Below are positions 1 to 8,800 of a DNA stretch of 32,284 nt, in pieces (within the stretch, counting starts at the first letter, position 1; every line of letters begins with the position of its first letter). The stretch comes from Cryomorphaceae bacterium (lineage in GTDB: Bacteria > Bacteroidota > Bacteroidia > Flavobacteriales > Schleiferiaceae), in contig JAHEKP010000015.1 of assembly GCA_024638285.1 (NCBI GenBank), positions 1 through 32,284 of the forward strand, in the 5' to 3' direction. The notes below the pieces were generated by a model that saw only the letters and a list, made by a program, of their open reading frames with translations, had not been told where the DNA came from and searched no databases. A program made the translations under genes and the position numbers.

Positions 1-1010
1 TCCTCCGTAATGGGAGTGGGTGCAAAATCATGGGTAAGCAGATCTGCGGGTTGCGGATCTGGCATGGATAGGGCGCTTTCGTACTGGGCTTGAACAAATT
101 GGCCCGCTTCGGTTTCCCACTGGTCCAATTCCTTTTCGCTCACTCCGGCTTTCAAACATTGCGCCTTTAAAATAGGATAGGGGTCGCGTTTTGCAGCCTC
201 CTCTAGATCATCACGGTACCATTCCTTGCGTACTCCAGAAGTGTGGTGGTTGAGCAGCGGCACATCCATGCGGACTAAAAACGGACGGCGTTCTTTGCGC
301 ATCGTCTTTATAATCTTACCCAATTCCGTATAGGCCGTTTCAAAATCTGTCCCGTCAACATCCACCGCTTCAATGCCGGTAAAGCCCTTTGCGTATTCTA
401 CCGCATTGCTGTGGTGAACTTCTGCCCGATTTGCACTGATGTCCCAGCCGTTATCCTGCACGAACATGAGTAGTGGAAATTGTTTCAAAGCAGCCATATG
501 CAATGCTTCTGATATCTCTCCTTCTGTCATCGCACTGTCGCCAATGCTACAGACGGCGATCCCGCCCAATTCCTCTTTCGTGGCTAGTCCTTGCTGTTCG
601 CGGTATTGAATCCCCATGGCCACACCGGCCGTAGGGATCGCTTGCATTCCCGTTGCAGAACTTTGGTGCGGAATTTTTGGCTTATCCGCGTCGTTCAAAC
701 TGGGGTGGCTGTAATAGGTACGACCGCCTGAAAAGGGATCATCCACCTTTGCAAGCAATTGCAGCATCAAATCCTTAGGTGTCATGCCTATTCCCAACAA
801 TAAACTGTCGTCGCGGTAATATGGGGCAACATAATCTTTGGCCTCTAAATGCAAGGCCAGTGCAAGCTGGGCCGATTCGTGGCCACGGCTCGTTGCGTGT
901 ACGTATTTTGATGTCGTATCCTTTTCCCGCTCATACAATTCAGCCATACTCTTAGCCGTAGCCATGAGTTTAAACGCTTTTTCGAACGGAATAGTGGTCT
1001 TTTTTGACAT
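1..1010 (-). CDS. Fused 2-oxoacid dehydrogenase E1 (alpha/beta type), 5' part only
   Basis: Thiamine-diphosphate-dependent E1 component of a branched-chain-type 2-oxoacid dehydrogenase complex. It decarboxylates 2-oxoacids and passes the acyl group to lipoyl-E2. The reading frame starts at the ATG complementary to 1008-1010 (MSKKTTIPFEKAF) and runs open off the window edge, giving about 336 residues. A ThDP-binding signature begins at residue 157 (GDSAMTEGE) and ends about 30 residues later at QDNGWDIS. A later stretch, HHTSGVRKEWYRDD, is what I remember from Bacteroidota E1 proteins in which alpha and beta subunits are fused, usually about 650-700 residues. The beta half would lie outside the window, so the fusion is inferred. 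GDS replaces the commoner GDG. A TAnnTTTG-like -7 element lies just upstream at 1031-1038, so the gene may have its own promoter as well as readthrough from rseP-paaD. Confidence 0.88.
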   Translation of the reverse strand, partial: MSKKTTIPFEKAFKLMATAKSMAELYEREKDTTSKYVHATSRGHESAQLALALHLEAKDYVAPYYRDDSLLLGIGMTPKDLMLQLLAKVDDPFSGGRTYYSHPSLNDADKPKIPHQSSATGMQAIPTAGVAMGIQYREQQGLATKEELGGIAVCSIGDSAMTEGEISEALHMAALKQFPLLMFVQDNGWDISANRAEVHHSNAVEYAKGFTGIEAVDVDGTDFETAYTELGKIIKTMRKERRPFLVRMDVPLLNHHTSGVRKEWYRDDLEEAAKRDPYPILKAQCLKAGVSEKELDQWETEAGQFVQAQYESALSMPDPQPADLLTHDFAPTPITE

Positions 1011-1030
1011 GAGTCTGTGTTTGGGCTCCC

Positions 1031-1038
1031 CAAAGTTA
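1031..1038 (-). promoter_or_regulatory. Candidate -7 element for the E1 gene
   Basis: Read on the minus strand this is TAACTTTG, a full match to the Bacteroidota -7 consensus TAnnTTTG. It sits about 20 bases upstream of the E1 start codon. I see no good TTG at the -33 position, so this is a partial match only. Confidence 0.35.
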
Positions 1039-1069
1039 GGACATGAGGGGCATTTGGCCTCGACTGTTT

Positions 1070-1630
1070 TTACAAACACTTGAAGTATTCGAACGGCTCC
1101 AAACAACTGTTGCAGACGTACTGACTTTTACAAGCTGTACTGCCGTGTAAGCTGAGCATCCGGGTATCTGGGTCTTTGCATTTGGGACAGCGAACTTTGG
1201 GCGCTTCCGCAAAGAGCTCTCTTTTATCTGCTGACCCTGAAACTGGCGGTGCAATGCCATAAGCTTCCATTTTTCTTCTTCCTTCCTCTGAAATCCAATC
1301 AGTGGTCCAGGAGGGTTGCAATTGCTGAGTAATAGTAAAGGGCAATTGTCGCACAAACATGGCCTCTTCAATATCTTGAGACATCCGATCCATTGCCGGA
1401 CAACCTACGTAAGTTGGACTGATGACAATCTCATAGACTTGCGCTTCATTTCCTTCGGGCGCATCGGGATGGCTAGAATGAAAAGTATGCAACGCTTCAG
1501 CGTGTCGGAGGTCAGTAACGGGAAGCAGCTTGACCTCTCGTAAAATACCCATATCATGCAAGCTCAGTACCGGAATTTCGGGGTCATTTACTTGACCTAA
1601 ATGGGCGTATATGGTACTGCTCTGGTCCAT
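1070..1630 (-). CDS. paaD: PaaD-like Fe-S/MIP18 protein with C-terminal zinc ribbon
   Basis: 186 residues. The N-terminal half is a DUF59/MIP18-type domain with the signature DPEIPVLSLHDMG at residues 16-28 and the cysteine-containing loop SPTYVGCP around residue 77. The C-terminal tail carries a putative zinc ribbon (C148, C151, C173, C176) and ends in EPFEYFKCL, which is characteristic of PaaD (PaaJ in some nomenclature). PaaD is needed for phenylacetyl-CoA epoxidase activity and is thought to help assemble its iron centre. Here it stands alone: no paaA, B, C or E is present. It starts only 3 bases after rseP and precedes the E1 gene, so it is probably co-transcribed with rseP. Whether it serves a phenylacetate pathway elsewhere or general Fe-S assembly cannot be told from the window. 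Unlike plain SufT-type DUF59 proteins it has the zinc tail, which is why I call it PaaD. Confidence 0.87.
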   Translation of the reverse strand: MDQSSTIYAHLGQVNDPEIPVLSLHDMGILREVKLLPVTDLRHAEALHTFHSSHPDAPEGNEAQVYEIVISPTYVGCPAMDRMSQDIEEAMFVRQLPFTITQQLQPSWTTDWISEEGRRKMEAYGIAPPVSGSADKRELFAEAPKVRCPKCKDPDTRMLSLHGSTACKSQYVCNSCLEPFEYFKCL

Positions 1631-1633
1631 GCT

Positions 1634-2962
1634 TTATCCGCCAAATAAAGCTTTGATGAGATCATTTCCATTCGCAAATACAAGCAGCGCAAGCAGCAAG
1701 AAGAACCCGATCATTTGTGCAATTTCAAGCACTTTGATCGATGGCTTTCTTCCGGAGATCCATTCAATCACCGTAAAAATAACGTGGCCGCCATCGAGAG
1801 CAGGAATAGGCAGGATGTTTAAGAATCCAAGCATAATGCTCAAGAATGCAGTAAACTCCCAGAAATGGCGCCAATTCCAAGCCTGATCGTATTGTTTTAA
1901 AATGGTCAAGAAACCACCAACCTCTTTATACGCTTCAGTCTTAGGGTTGAAGATGAGTTTGAATTGACGGATGTAACTCATTAATTTATTCTGGACCTCT
2001 CCGCCAGCACCGCCCAATGCCTCAGCAAAGGTGTATGCTTTGTTCTTTATCTCATAATATTTGAATACTTCGCCTGTGTTGTATACCCCAATTAGACCCG
2101 ATTCTGGCAGCATCATTTGAACAGAATCTAATCGTCCTTCTCGGTATATGCTGAGGGTAATTTGCTCGCCCGAAAGCTTGGGCAATTCAGCTTTGTACTG
2201 GTCAAAGAACAAAAGCTCTTGACCGTTGAGCGCAACAATGCTATCACCTACCATAAGCCCAGCAGCTGCACCTGCACTTTCATCACCCAAGGCTCCGATG
2301 ACGTAGGGCATACGCGGCTTGATCAACCCAATAAATTTCTTATTGCTGATCATATCTTCAATGGCCTCCATCGTAATGGGAACCGTTACAAGGTTTCCAG
2401 CACGTTCAACAACAATATCTTCTTCTTGACTTAACAGAATCTCCATGGGAATCTCACTGTAGCTCTCAGGAACTACATCTCCGATACTTACAATTTTGTC
2501 GCCGTTTTCCAATCCCATTGAAAGTCCCATTTCATTGGTCCATATACCATTCACTAAACTTTCGTTTGGCAAATAGTCTTTTCCGTAAGACATCAACAAG
2601 AAGACGTAAATGAAATACGCAGTGATGAAATTCATGATGACCCCGCCGGTAAGAATAATCACACGTTGCCAAGCTGGCTTCGCTCTGAATTCCCAATCTT
2701 CAGGTTCCTCGCTGAGGTTTTCAGTGTCCATGCTTTCGTCCACCATACCCTCAATTTTCACATAACCTCCTAATGGAATCCAACCAATTCCCCATTCAGT
2801 TTCCCCAATTTTCTTCTTTAATAAAGAAAATTTGTAGTCAAAAAAGAGGTAAAATTTTGTGACGCGTACCCCAAAGTAACGTGCAGGCAAATAGTGGCCA
2901 AACTCGTGAAGTACGATCAATATAGAGAGTCCTAAGACGAACTGTAAAATCTGAATAAGCAT
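1634..2962 (-). CDS. rseP: RseP-type site-2 intramembrane zinc metalloprotease
   Basis: 442 residues, usual length for Bacteroidota RseP. The first membrane helix holds the zinc site HEFGH (H19, E20, H23). The third zinc ligand is in NILPIPALDGG near the C-terminus (D390) and is followed by the last membrane segments. A periplasmic PDZ domain lies at about residues 215-290 (GDESAGAAAGLMVGDSIVALNG). In Proteobacteria RseP cleaves anti-sigma factors and signal-peptide remnants within the membrane; the substrate here is unknown. It is the first gene of a probable rseP-paaD-(E1) unit, with a good -7 element at 2985-2992. An usual neighbour, dxr, is not in the window. Confidence 0.95.
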   Translation of the reverse strand: MLIQILQFVLGLSILIVLHEFGHYLPARYFGVRVTKFYLFFDYKFSLLKKKIGETEWGIGWIPLGGYVKIEGMVDESMDTENLSEEPEDWEFRAKPAWQRVIILTGGVIMNFITAYFIYVFLLMSYGKDYLPNESLVNGIWTNEMGLSMGLENGDKIVSIGDVVPESYSEIPMEILLSQEEDIVVERAGNLVTVPITMEAIEDMISNKKFIGLIKPRMPYVIGALGDESAGAAAGLMVGDSIVALNGQELLFFDQYKAELPKLSGEQITLSIYREGRLDSVQMMLPESGLIGVYNTGEVFKYYEIKNKAYTFAEALGGAGGEVQNKLMSYIRQFKLIFNPKTEAYKEVGGFLTILKQYDQAWNWRHFWEFTAFLSIMLGFLNILPIPALDGGHVIFTVIEWISGRKPSIKVLEIAQMIGFFLLLALLVFANGNDLIKALFGG

Positions 2963-2984
2963 GTGCTGTAGTTCTAATGAAGGT

Positions 2985-2992
2985 CAAAAGTA
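2985..2992 (-). promoter_or_regulatory. Candidate -7 element for rseP
   Basis: On the minus strand this reads TACTTTTG, a full match to TAnnTTTG, about 22 bases before the rseP start codon. No convincing TTG lies at -33. Confidence 0.4.
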
Positions 2993-3063
2993 ACGCTACG
3001 GCTGCAGATGAGCACTTATAGCGGCGAATAAACCTCGATAAAGTGTTGTTAAAAGTGGACTCT

Positions 3064-4254
3064 TTACTGCACTACACCCAGTTCCTTGCCCACTTTCGTA
3101 AAGGCCGCAATGGCTTTATCCAGATGCGCTTGGGTATGTGCTGCACTCAACTGGACTCGAATTCTGGCTTGACCTTGGGGTACTACAGGGTAAAAGAAAC
3201 CAATGACATAAATACCTTCTGCAAGTAATTTGTCTGCGAATTCCTGGCTTAACGCAGCATCGTAAAGCATAATGGGTACGATAGCACTTTCGCCGTCCTT
3301 ATAGTCGAAGCCGGCTGCTTTCATGCCGTCTTTAAAGTAATTGACGTTCCATTCCAATTGGTCACGTAAGTCTGTAGTCTCACTCAGCAAATTCAATACT
3401 TCAATAGATGCTCCTACAATAGCTGGCGCTAAGGAGTTGGAGAACAAGTACGGACGCGATTTCTGACGTAGCATCTCGATGATTTCCTTACGTCCGGTAG
3501 TAAACCCACCCATTGCACCACCCAGGGCTTTACCTAATGTTCCTGTGATGATGTCGACACGTCCCAAAACGTTTTTCAGCTCTATGGTGCCGCGTCCTGT
3601 CTTACCGATGAAGCCCGTTGCGTGACATTCATCCACCATAACTAATGCACCGTATTGATCGGCTAAATCACAAATTTTGTCCAATTGTGCCACGTAACCG
3701 TCCATTGAAAAAACGCCATCCGTAACGATGATTTTGAATCGTGCATTGGCTGCAGCTTTCAACTGCAATTCCAGATCCGCCATATCGTTATTCGCATAGC
3801 GGTAGCGCTGGGCTTTACACAGTCGAACCCCATCAATAATGGACGCATGATTTAAACTATCGGAAATAATGGCATCTTCCGCGGTAAGTAGCGGTTCAAA
3901 CACGCCGCCGTTCGCGTCGAAGGCTGCTGCGTAGAGTATGGTGTCCTCGCAATGCAAGAACTCCGCTAGCTTCGCTTCCAATTCTTTGTGAATGTCTTGC
4001 GTGCCACAAATAAAACGAACGGAGGACATTCCAAAACCGTGCGTTTCTAATGTTTTTTGAGCAGCGGCTAAAACGCGCGGATGTGAACTCAGTCCTAAAT
4101 AGTTGTTTGCACAAAAATTGAGTACTTCTTCGCCTTCAGTAGTTTTTATCACTGCATCTTGGGGTGTGGTTATAATTCGCTCGCGCTTAAATAAGCCTGC
4201 TGCAGTGATTTCTTCGAGCTGTGTGGTCAAATGTTCTTTTAATCCTCCGTACAT
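3064..4254 (-). CDS. kbl: Glycine C-acetyltransferase (2-amino-3-ketobutyrate CoA ligase)
   Basis: PLP-dependent alpha-oxoamine synthase, 396 residues, full length for Kbl. It splits 2-amino-3-ketobutyrate with CoA into glycine and acetyl-CoA in threonine breakdown. The PLP lysine is K242 in [13 protein letters not shown], and the aspartate that contacts the pyridine nitrogen is D208 in [21 protein letters not shown] near residue 50 and the C-terminal [11 protein letters not shown] stretch are typical of Kbl. The related serine palmitoyltransferase and BioF families share the fold; the N-terminus (MYGGLKEHL) favours Kbl. The usual partner, threonine dehydrogenase (tdh), is not adjacent. About 100 bases separate its stop from the rseP start and 49 bases separate its start from the next upstream gene, so it could be transcribed with that gene. 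Confidence 0.93.
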   Translation of the reverse strand: MYGGLKEHLTTQLEEITAAGLFKRERIITTPQDAVIKTTEGEEVLNFCANNYLGLSSHPRVLAAAQKTLETHGFGMSSVRFICGTQDIHKELEAKLAEFLHCEDTILYAAAFDANGGVFEPLLTAEDAIISDSLNHASIIDGVRLCKAQRYRYANNDMADLELQLKAAANARFKIIVTDGVFSMDGYVAQLDKICDLADQYGALVMVDECHATGFIGKTGRGTIELKNVLGRVDIITGTLGKALGGAMGGFTTGRKEIIEMLRQKSRPYLFSNSLAPAIVGASIEVLNLLSETTDLRDQLEWNVNYFKDGMKAAGFDYKDGESAIVPIMLYDAALSQEFADKLLAEGIYVIGFFYPVVPQGQARIRVQLSAAHTQAHLDKAIAAFTKVGKELGVVQ

Positions 4255-4303
4255 AGTTCAGTTGTGTTCTTAATTTATGTTAACGCTGCTTAAGCCGTTT
4301 AGT

Positions 4304-5230
4304 TTACTTCATGAAGGACTGCTTGTTGGCCCATTCTATACTTTCTTGTAGGCACAGAACTGCTTTGTCTGCAGCACAGAAGTCTTGTTCGATATAATAG
4401 TGCTCCAGTCCAGCTATTTCTGCCATAGCAAAGACTTCTGTCCAAGGAATGACTCCTTGACCTACGGGAACCTGTGTTGCAGTATCTGCGGCGAAGTCTT
4501 TTACATGCCAAAGCGGGAATCGCCCTGGATAATTTGCCATCCATTCTACGGGATTTTGTCCGGCGAAGGCTACCCAATGAATATCCATTTCAAAGACTAC
4601 ATTGCTTCCCTCTAGTGCGTTTAATAGGTATTCATAAGCGAAGGGTGAACCCGGCTTGTTGGGCTCTAGAGGGGTGAATTCGAAATCGTGGTTGTGCCAG
4701 CCGGCGACCATGTCGCGCTTCGCTGCTGCTTCTCCTAATTGGATCAGGTATTCGATCAAATGGTCGTAGCCTTCTTTATTGCGCCATGCTTCGTTCATCC
4801 AAGGAATAACGACCCACTTTTGTCCTAGAACTTCAGCAGCATCTAAGAAGGATGCTATGGATGCGGGATCGATGCTTCCCACAATTTCACTGGCCAATTC
4901 TGGAGGCATATAATGTCCTGATGGACTTTTTAGTTCTGCATCTGCAATGGCTTTATTGAACGCTGCGGTACTCATGCCTAAAAAACCACCTTCCATGTAG
5001 CCAAAGCTCTCTACTTTTTCATAACCCATTTCGCGTGTGGTTTGCAAGGTAGCAGCGATAGAGTCAGCGCCGGTAAGTGCTTCACGCAAGGTGTATAATT
5101 GGTAGCCTTTTTCTGAGTGATTCATAAACGTTGTACTTTCTTCTAGGGTCGATGTCGCTGCATCATCTGAGTTTTGACAGGCAAAAAACGTACTAAAGAC
5201 GAAAGCCCCAAGGATTGCTGATTTCTTCAT
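4304..5230 (-). CDS. Lipoprotein sugar phosphate isomerase/epimerase-like protein (TIM barrel)
   Basis: 308 residues with a lipoprotein signal peptide (lipobox ending ...FFAC, cysteine 18) followed by a Ser/Asp/Thr-rich linker. The rest resembles the AP-endonuclease-2 / xylose-isomerase-like TIM barrel family. Visible features include YTLREAL near the first strand, GWHNHDFEF in mid-barrel, EMDIHWVAFAGQNP (metal-site region) and WHVKDFA, followed by YYIEQD. Glutamate, histidine and aspartate ligands of the divalent-metal site appear present. Bacteroidota have many such exported barrel proteins, often linked to sugar or sugar-acid conversion in the periplasm. The substrate is unknown. It is transcribed away from the S4-domain gene, and the two start codons are about 60 bases apart. 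Confidence 0.85.
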   Translation of the reverse strand: MKKSAILGAFVFSTFFACQNSDDAATSTLEESTTFMNHSEKGYQLYTLREALTGADSIAATLQTTREMGYEKVESFGYMEGGFLGMSTAAFNKAIADAELKSPSGHYMPPELASEIVGSIDPASIASFLDAAEVLGQKWVVIPWMNEAWRNKEGYDHLIEYLIQLGEAAAKRDMVAGWHNHDFEFTPLEPNKPGSPFAYEYLLNALEGSNVVFEMDIHWVAFAGQNPVEWMANYPGRFPLWHVKDFAADTATQVPVGQGVIPWTEVFAMAEIAGLEHYYIEQDFCAADKAVLCLQESIEWANKQSFMK

Positions 5231-5253
5231 TCGATCATTTTTAATCTTGTGGG

Positions 5254-5283
5254 CTTGAAATTAGTGGAAAACGTGCAATTTTG
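5254..5283 (+). promoter_or_regulatory. Promoter of the S4-domain gene
   Basis: CTTG at 5254-5257, then 18 bases, then CAATTTTG at 5276-5283. This fits the Bacteroidota pattern TTTG-N(about 19)-TAnnTTTG with one mismatch in each box. Transcription would start at about 5289, so the mRNA may be nearly leaderless. This also argues against the upstream GTG at 5283 as the start codon. Confidence 0.45.
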
Positions 5284-5288
5284 TGCTC

Positions 5289-5654
5289 ATGCGTATAGAC
5301 AAATTCTTGTGGTGTGTCCGATTGTTCAAAACCCGTACCGTGGCCGGTGAGCAGGTGAGAAGTAACCGCGTTTTTATGGACGAAAATCCAGTTAAACCCT
5401 CTCGTGACGTCAAAGCGGGTGACCTTTTTACATTAAAGCGCCACGGGTATGATGAAGTCTTCCAAATCAAAGCCTTGCCCAAAAGTCGGGTGAGTGCAAA
5501 ATTCGTCCCGGACTTGATTGAGAATAAAACGCCACAGGTGGAACTGGATAAAATGTCATTTCTACGTTTAGCACGTAATGTGAGCCGCCAAAAGGGATTA
5601 GGGCGTCCAACAAAAAAGGATCGGCGTGATATAGACGGCTTTTTTGAAGAATAA
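5289..5654 (+). CDS. hslR: S4-domain RNA-binding protein, Hsp15-like
   Basis: 121 residues from the ATG. The N-terminal S4 motif (MRIDKFLWCVRLFKTRTVAGE, then VKPSRDVKAGDLF) closely follows Hsp15 (HslR), which binds free 50S subunits carrying a stalled nascent chain. The C-terminal tail is very basic (RQKGLGRPTKKDRRD) and ends in an acidic/aromatic FFEE. A frame with an in-frame GTG two codons earlier exists, but that GTG overlaps the probable -7 box, so I chose ATG 5289. It stands alone between a divergent neighbour and the glucan locus. I see no clear terminator after it. Confidence 0.85.
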   Translation: MRIDKFLWCVRLFKTRTVAGEQVRSNRVFMDENPVKPSRDVKAGDLFTLKRHGYDEVFQIKALPKSRVSAKFVPDLIENKTPQVELDKMSFLRLARNVSRQKGLGRPTKKDRRDIDGFFEE

Positions 5655-5717
5655 TTCTGAGGCTATTAATGAATCAATACGGCTCTGAACCTTTTGTGTT
5701 TACTAGTGTTAACGATC

Positions 5718-5775
5718 TGTCCGGTATTTGTCCGGCACGCTTAGTTGCGTTCTTAATAATAGTATAACACTTTTG
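5718..5775 (+). promoter_or_regulatory. susC promoter with 11-bp direct-repeat operator
   Basis: Two TGTCCGG copies at 5718-5724 and 5729-5735 start exactly 11 bases apart, about one helical turn. They are followed by CACG, an AT-rich stretch (CTTAATAATAGT at 5752-5763) and CACTTTTG at 5768-5775, a one-mismatch -7 box. A GTTG at 5744-5747 is a possible -33 box (20-base spacing). Transcription would start at about 5781, leaving a leader of about 35 bases before ATG 5816. The same layout recurs at 16770-16827 at a constant offset. I infer that this is the activator site for the locus regulator (13937-16765). Confidence 0.6.
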
Positions 5776-5815
5776 GGTGTACAAAGTACATTTAAACGCT
5801 AATAGACTCAACACA

Positions 5816-8800
5816 ATGCAAAAACACAGCATGCGAAACAGCTTACTCGTTCTGTTTTCATTTTTGATGTTTACTGCAACAGCACAATACTCTGGTACTG
5901 TGGTGGATGCAGCGGACAACGCACCATTACCTGGTGCAGTAGTGAAGGCAGGAGCGAAATCTGCAGTGACAGATTTTTACGGCCGCTGGTCGTTGGACGT
6001 TGCAAAAGGAACAAAGATCAATGTGTCTTTTATTGGATACGAAAGTAAATCTGTAGTTCTAGGCGATGCCAAAACGATTAAGGTCACTTTACAATATGAT
6101 AAAGCTGCAAGTACGCTTGATGAAGTGGTTGTAGTAGGTTACGGTGTTCAAAAAAAGAGCAACGTCACTGGAGCCATCTCTAGTGTTAAAGCAGAAGACC
6201 TAGAAGATCTTCAACTGCCTCGCCTTGAAACCGCGCTGCAGGGTAGAACTTCTGGTGTTCAGGTGCTCCAGAATTCAGGACAACCGGGTGCTGCATCAGT
6301 TGTACGTATTCGCGGTACATCTTCCATCAACGGATCCAATCCGTTGTACGTTGTAGATGGAGTCGTGATCGGCGGAGGTATTGATTATTTAAACCCGAAC
6401 GATATACAAACCATAGAGGTGTTAAAAGATGCTGCTTCTGCAGCTATTTATGGTGCGCGTGGAGCAAACGGAGTCATTATTGTTACCACTAAAAATGGCT
6501 CTTCTGCGAAAGGTATGGAGGTAAACTTCAGTACCTACACTGGTATTCAGAACTCCTGGAAACAATTGCCGCTGCTCAACGCTACGGAATACGCTACACT
6601 TCAAAATGAAATGGCCGCAGCAGCTGGTCAGTCAATCATTTATGATAATCCTGCGATGTATGGTGAAGGAACCAACTGGCAGCAGCACGTGTTTAACCAG
6701 AACGCTTTGATGCGTAGTACAGATTTTAGCGTTTCTGGTGGATCAGATCGTGGTTCATACTTTTCGTCAATCAGTCATTTCAAGCAGGACGGTATTGTAG
6801 CGGAAGGAAAGTCAAACTTCGAACGTCTATCGGCTCGTCTAAACACCATCACGAAAGCAAACGACCGCTTTACTATAGGATGGAATGTAGCCTACACACA
6901 CAACGAAAGCCAAACGGTTGCGGAGAATACTGAATTTGGTTCGCCTTTAGGTCGCGCGATGAATATTGACCCAATTACTCCTTTATACGAAACGGATCCA
7001 ACCGTTCTCTCTCAAGCGCCTTATACCTCTGGCGGTGTATTGCGTAACAACTTGGTTCGCGATGCTGGCGGTATTTACGGAATATCAAGCCGTGTAACTT
7101 CAGAGGTTTTAAATCCTGTTGCGGCTTACATGATAGAAAACAACTACGGTTGGTCGGATAAAATTGTAAACAACACTTTTGCCGAATTTGAGATTGCTGA
7201 AGGATTGAAAGCACGTACAAGCATGGGGGTTGACCTCGCGTTTTACGGAGGCAACGGATTCCGTCCATCGCATTATTTAAATGCGACCAACTTCCTAGAT
7301 ACGAACATGGTGTACAGCAACTTTAACCGTGCATTCACTTGGATCTGGGATCAAACCATTACCTACACAAAGGACTTGGGCGATCATCATTTTGATGGTC
7401 TTGCTGGCCACAGTGCACAAGAAGTTCAGGGCCGCTACATTGGTGGTAGCAAACGCGATGTGCCTGTGAGCACTTACAATGGCGCGACAATCGATTATGC
7501 ACGTAACGAGGAAAGTGAGCAAGTCTACGGTGGCTATTGGGAACGTTATGCGATTGAATCGTATTTCGCCCGTGCCAACTACGATTACCAAGGTAAATAT
7601 GTAGCTACGGCTATTATTCGCGCAGATGCTTCATCCAACTTTGGTGCGAACTACCGTTGGGGATACTTCCCGTCTGTAAGTGCAGGTTGGAACCTTCACA
7701 AAGAGAATTTTTGGGTATTTGACAATGTAAATACCATGAAATTGAAAGCCGGTTACGGTTTGAACGGTAATGACGCTGCAGGTTCTCTTGAGTATGCCTC
7801 CACTATTGTAGGTGGTCGTTCGTACACCTTTGGTTCAGGCGAAGTGTTAACAAACGGTACTGCACCTGCTCAGGTGGCTAACCCAGATTTGCGTTGGGAA
7901 AGCGTGAGCCAATTCAACGTGGGTGTTGAAATGCGCGCATACGACTGGTTAACGGCAAACATAGATTTTTACAGCCGTACTACTAATGATATGAAAACGC
8001 GTCCACCATTGCCAGATTATATTGGTAATGATGCGCCAACTGCGAACATCGGTTCGATGTCTAACCGCGGTATCGATATCGAATTGGGCTATGAAAAATC
8101 ATTCACTCAAGATTTCAGGTTTGCCGCATCAGCGAACGTCAGTTTCTTGAGAAATGAAGTAGTCCTTTTAGGGAATGAAAGTGGTTATCTACCCGGTCAG
8201 CAGTGGGGTCCACAAGGATTGGAAATCACTCGTATCTCAGAAGGATTGCCCATTGGATACTTCTACGGTTACCAAACCAACGGTATTTTCCAAACGCAAG
8301 ACGAAGTATTCTCCTACACTGGTGGCGAAAACGGCGACACACTTCAACCTGGAGCAGTTGCAGGTGACTTCCGCTTTGTTGATGTAAATGGCGACGGAAA
8401 AATTACTGCGGACGATAGAACGTTCATCGGTAACCCAACGCCAGACATGACCGCAGGTATTAACATTGATATGCAATACAAGAGCTGGGATATCGCAATC
8501 TTCGGTCAAGGAGTTTGGGGCAATCAGATCTACAACGCGACACGTCGTTACGATCTTCCTACAGCAAACATGACTGGCGCTGCGCTAGACAGATGGACAG
8601 GACCAGGTACTTCTAACGATTACCCACGCTTGACGTTCCAGGATAACAATATGAACTTTGCCCGTAGTTCTGATTTCTATGTGGAAGACGGAAGCTTCTT
8701 CCGTATTAAAAATGTTCAGATTGGATACAATTTGAGTCCAGCGGTAGCAGACCGCTTGATGCTTCGTAAAATGCGTATCTACTATGCAGGAACGAATTTG

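Noticed and set aside
1036-1371. 111-residue frame overlapping paaD
   Set aside because: Out-of-frame shadow of the PaaD coding region, whose motifs are clear in the other frame.
3064-4254. Serine palmitoyltransferase for sphingolipid synthesis, common in Bacteroidota
   Set aside because: The N-terminus and length fit glycine C-acetyltransferase better, though the two share the PLP motifs.
5283-5288. GTG start two codons upstream of the S4-domain protein
   Set aside because: It overlaps the likely -7 box, and the Hsp15 family begins at MRxDKxLW.
5806-5811. Six-base complementarity (ACTCAA) between the susC leader, close to its ATG, and the 5' end of the candidate small RNA (16831-16836)
   Set aside because: Six to seven pairs are expected by chance, and the RNA may start after part of the match.
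5777-5815. N-terminal extension of SusC by 13 residues from a GTG codon
   Set aside because: The GTG lies directly after the -7 box and before the expected transcript start; the signal peptide begins properly at ATG 5816.
5674-5919. 81-residue minus-strand frame across the susC promoter
   Set aside because: It covers the promoter and the signal peptide of susC and shows no recognisable features.
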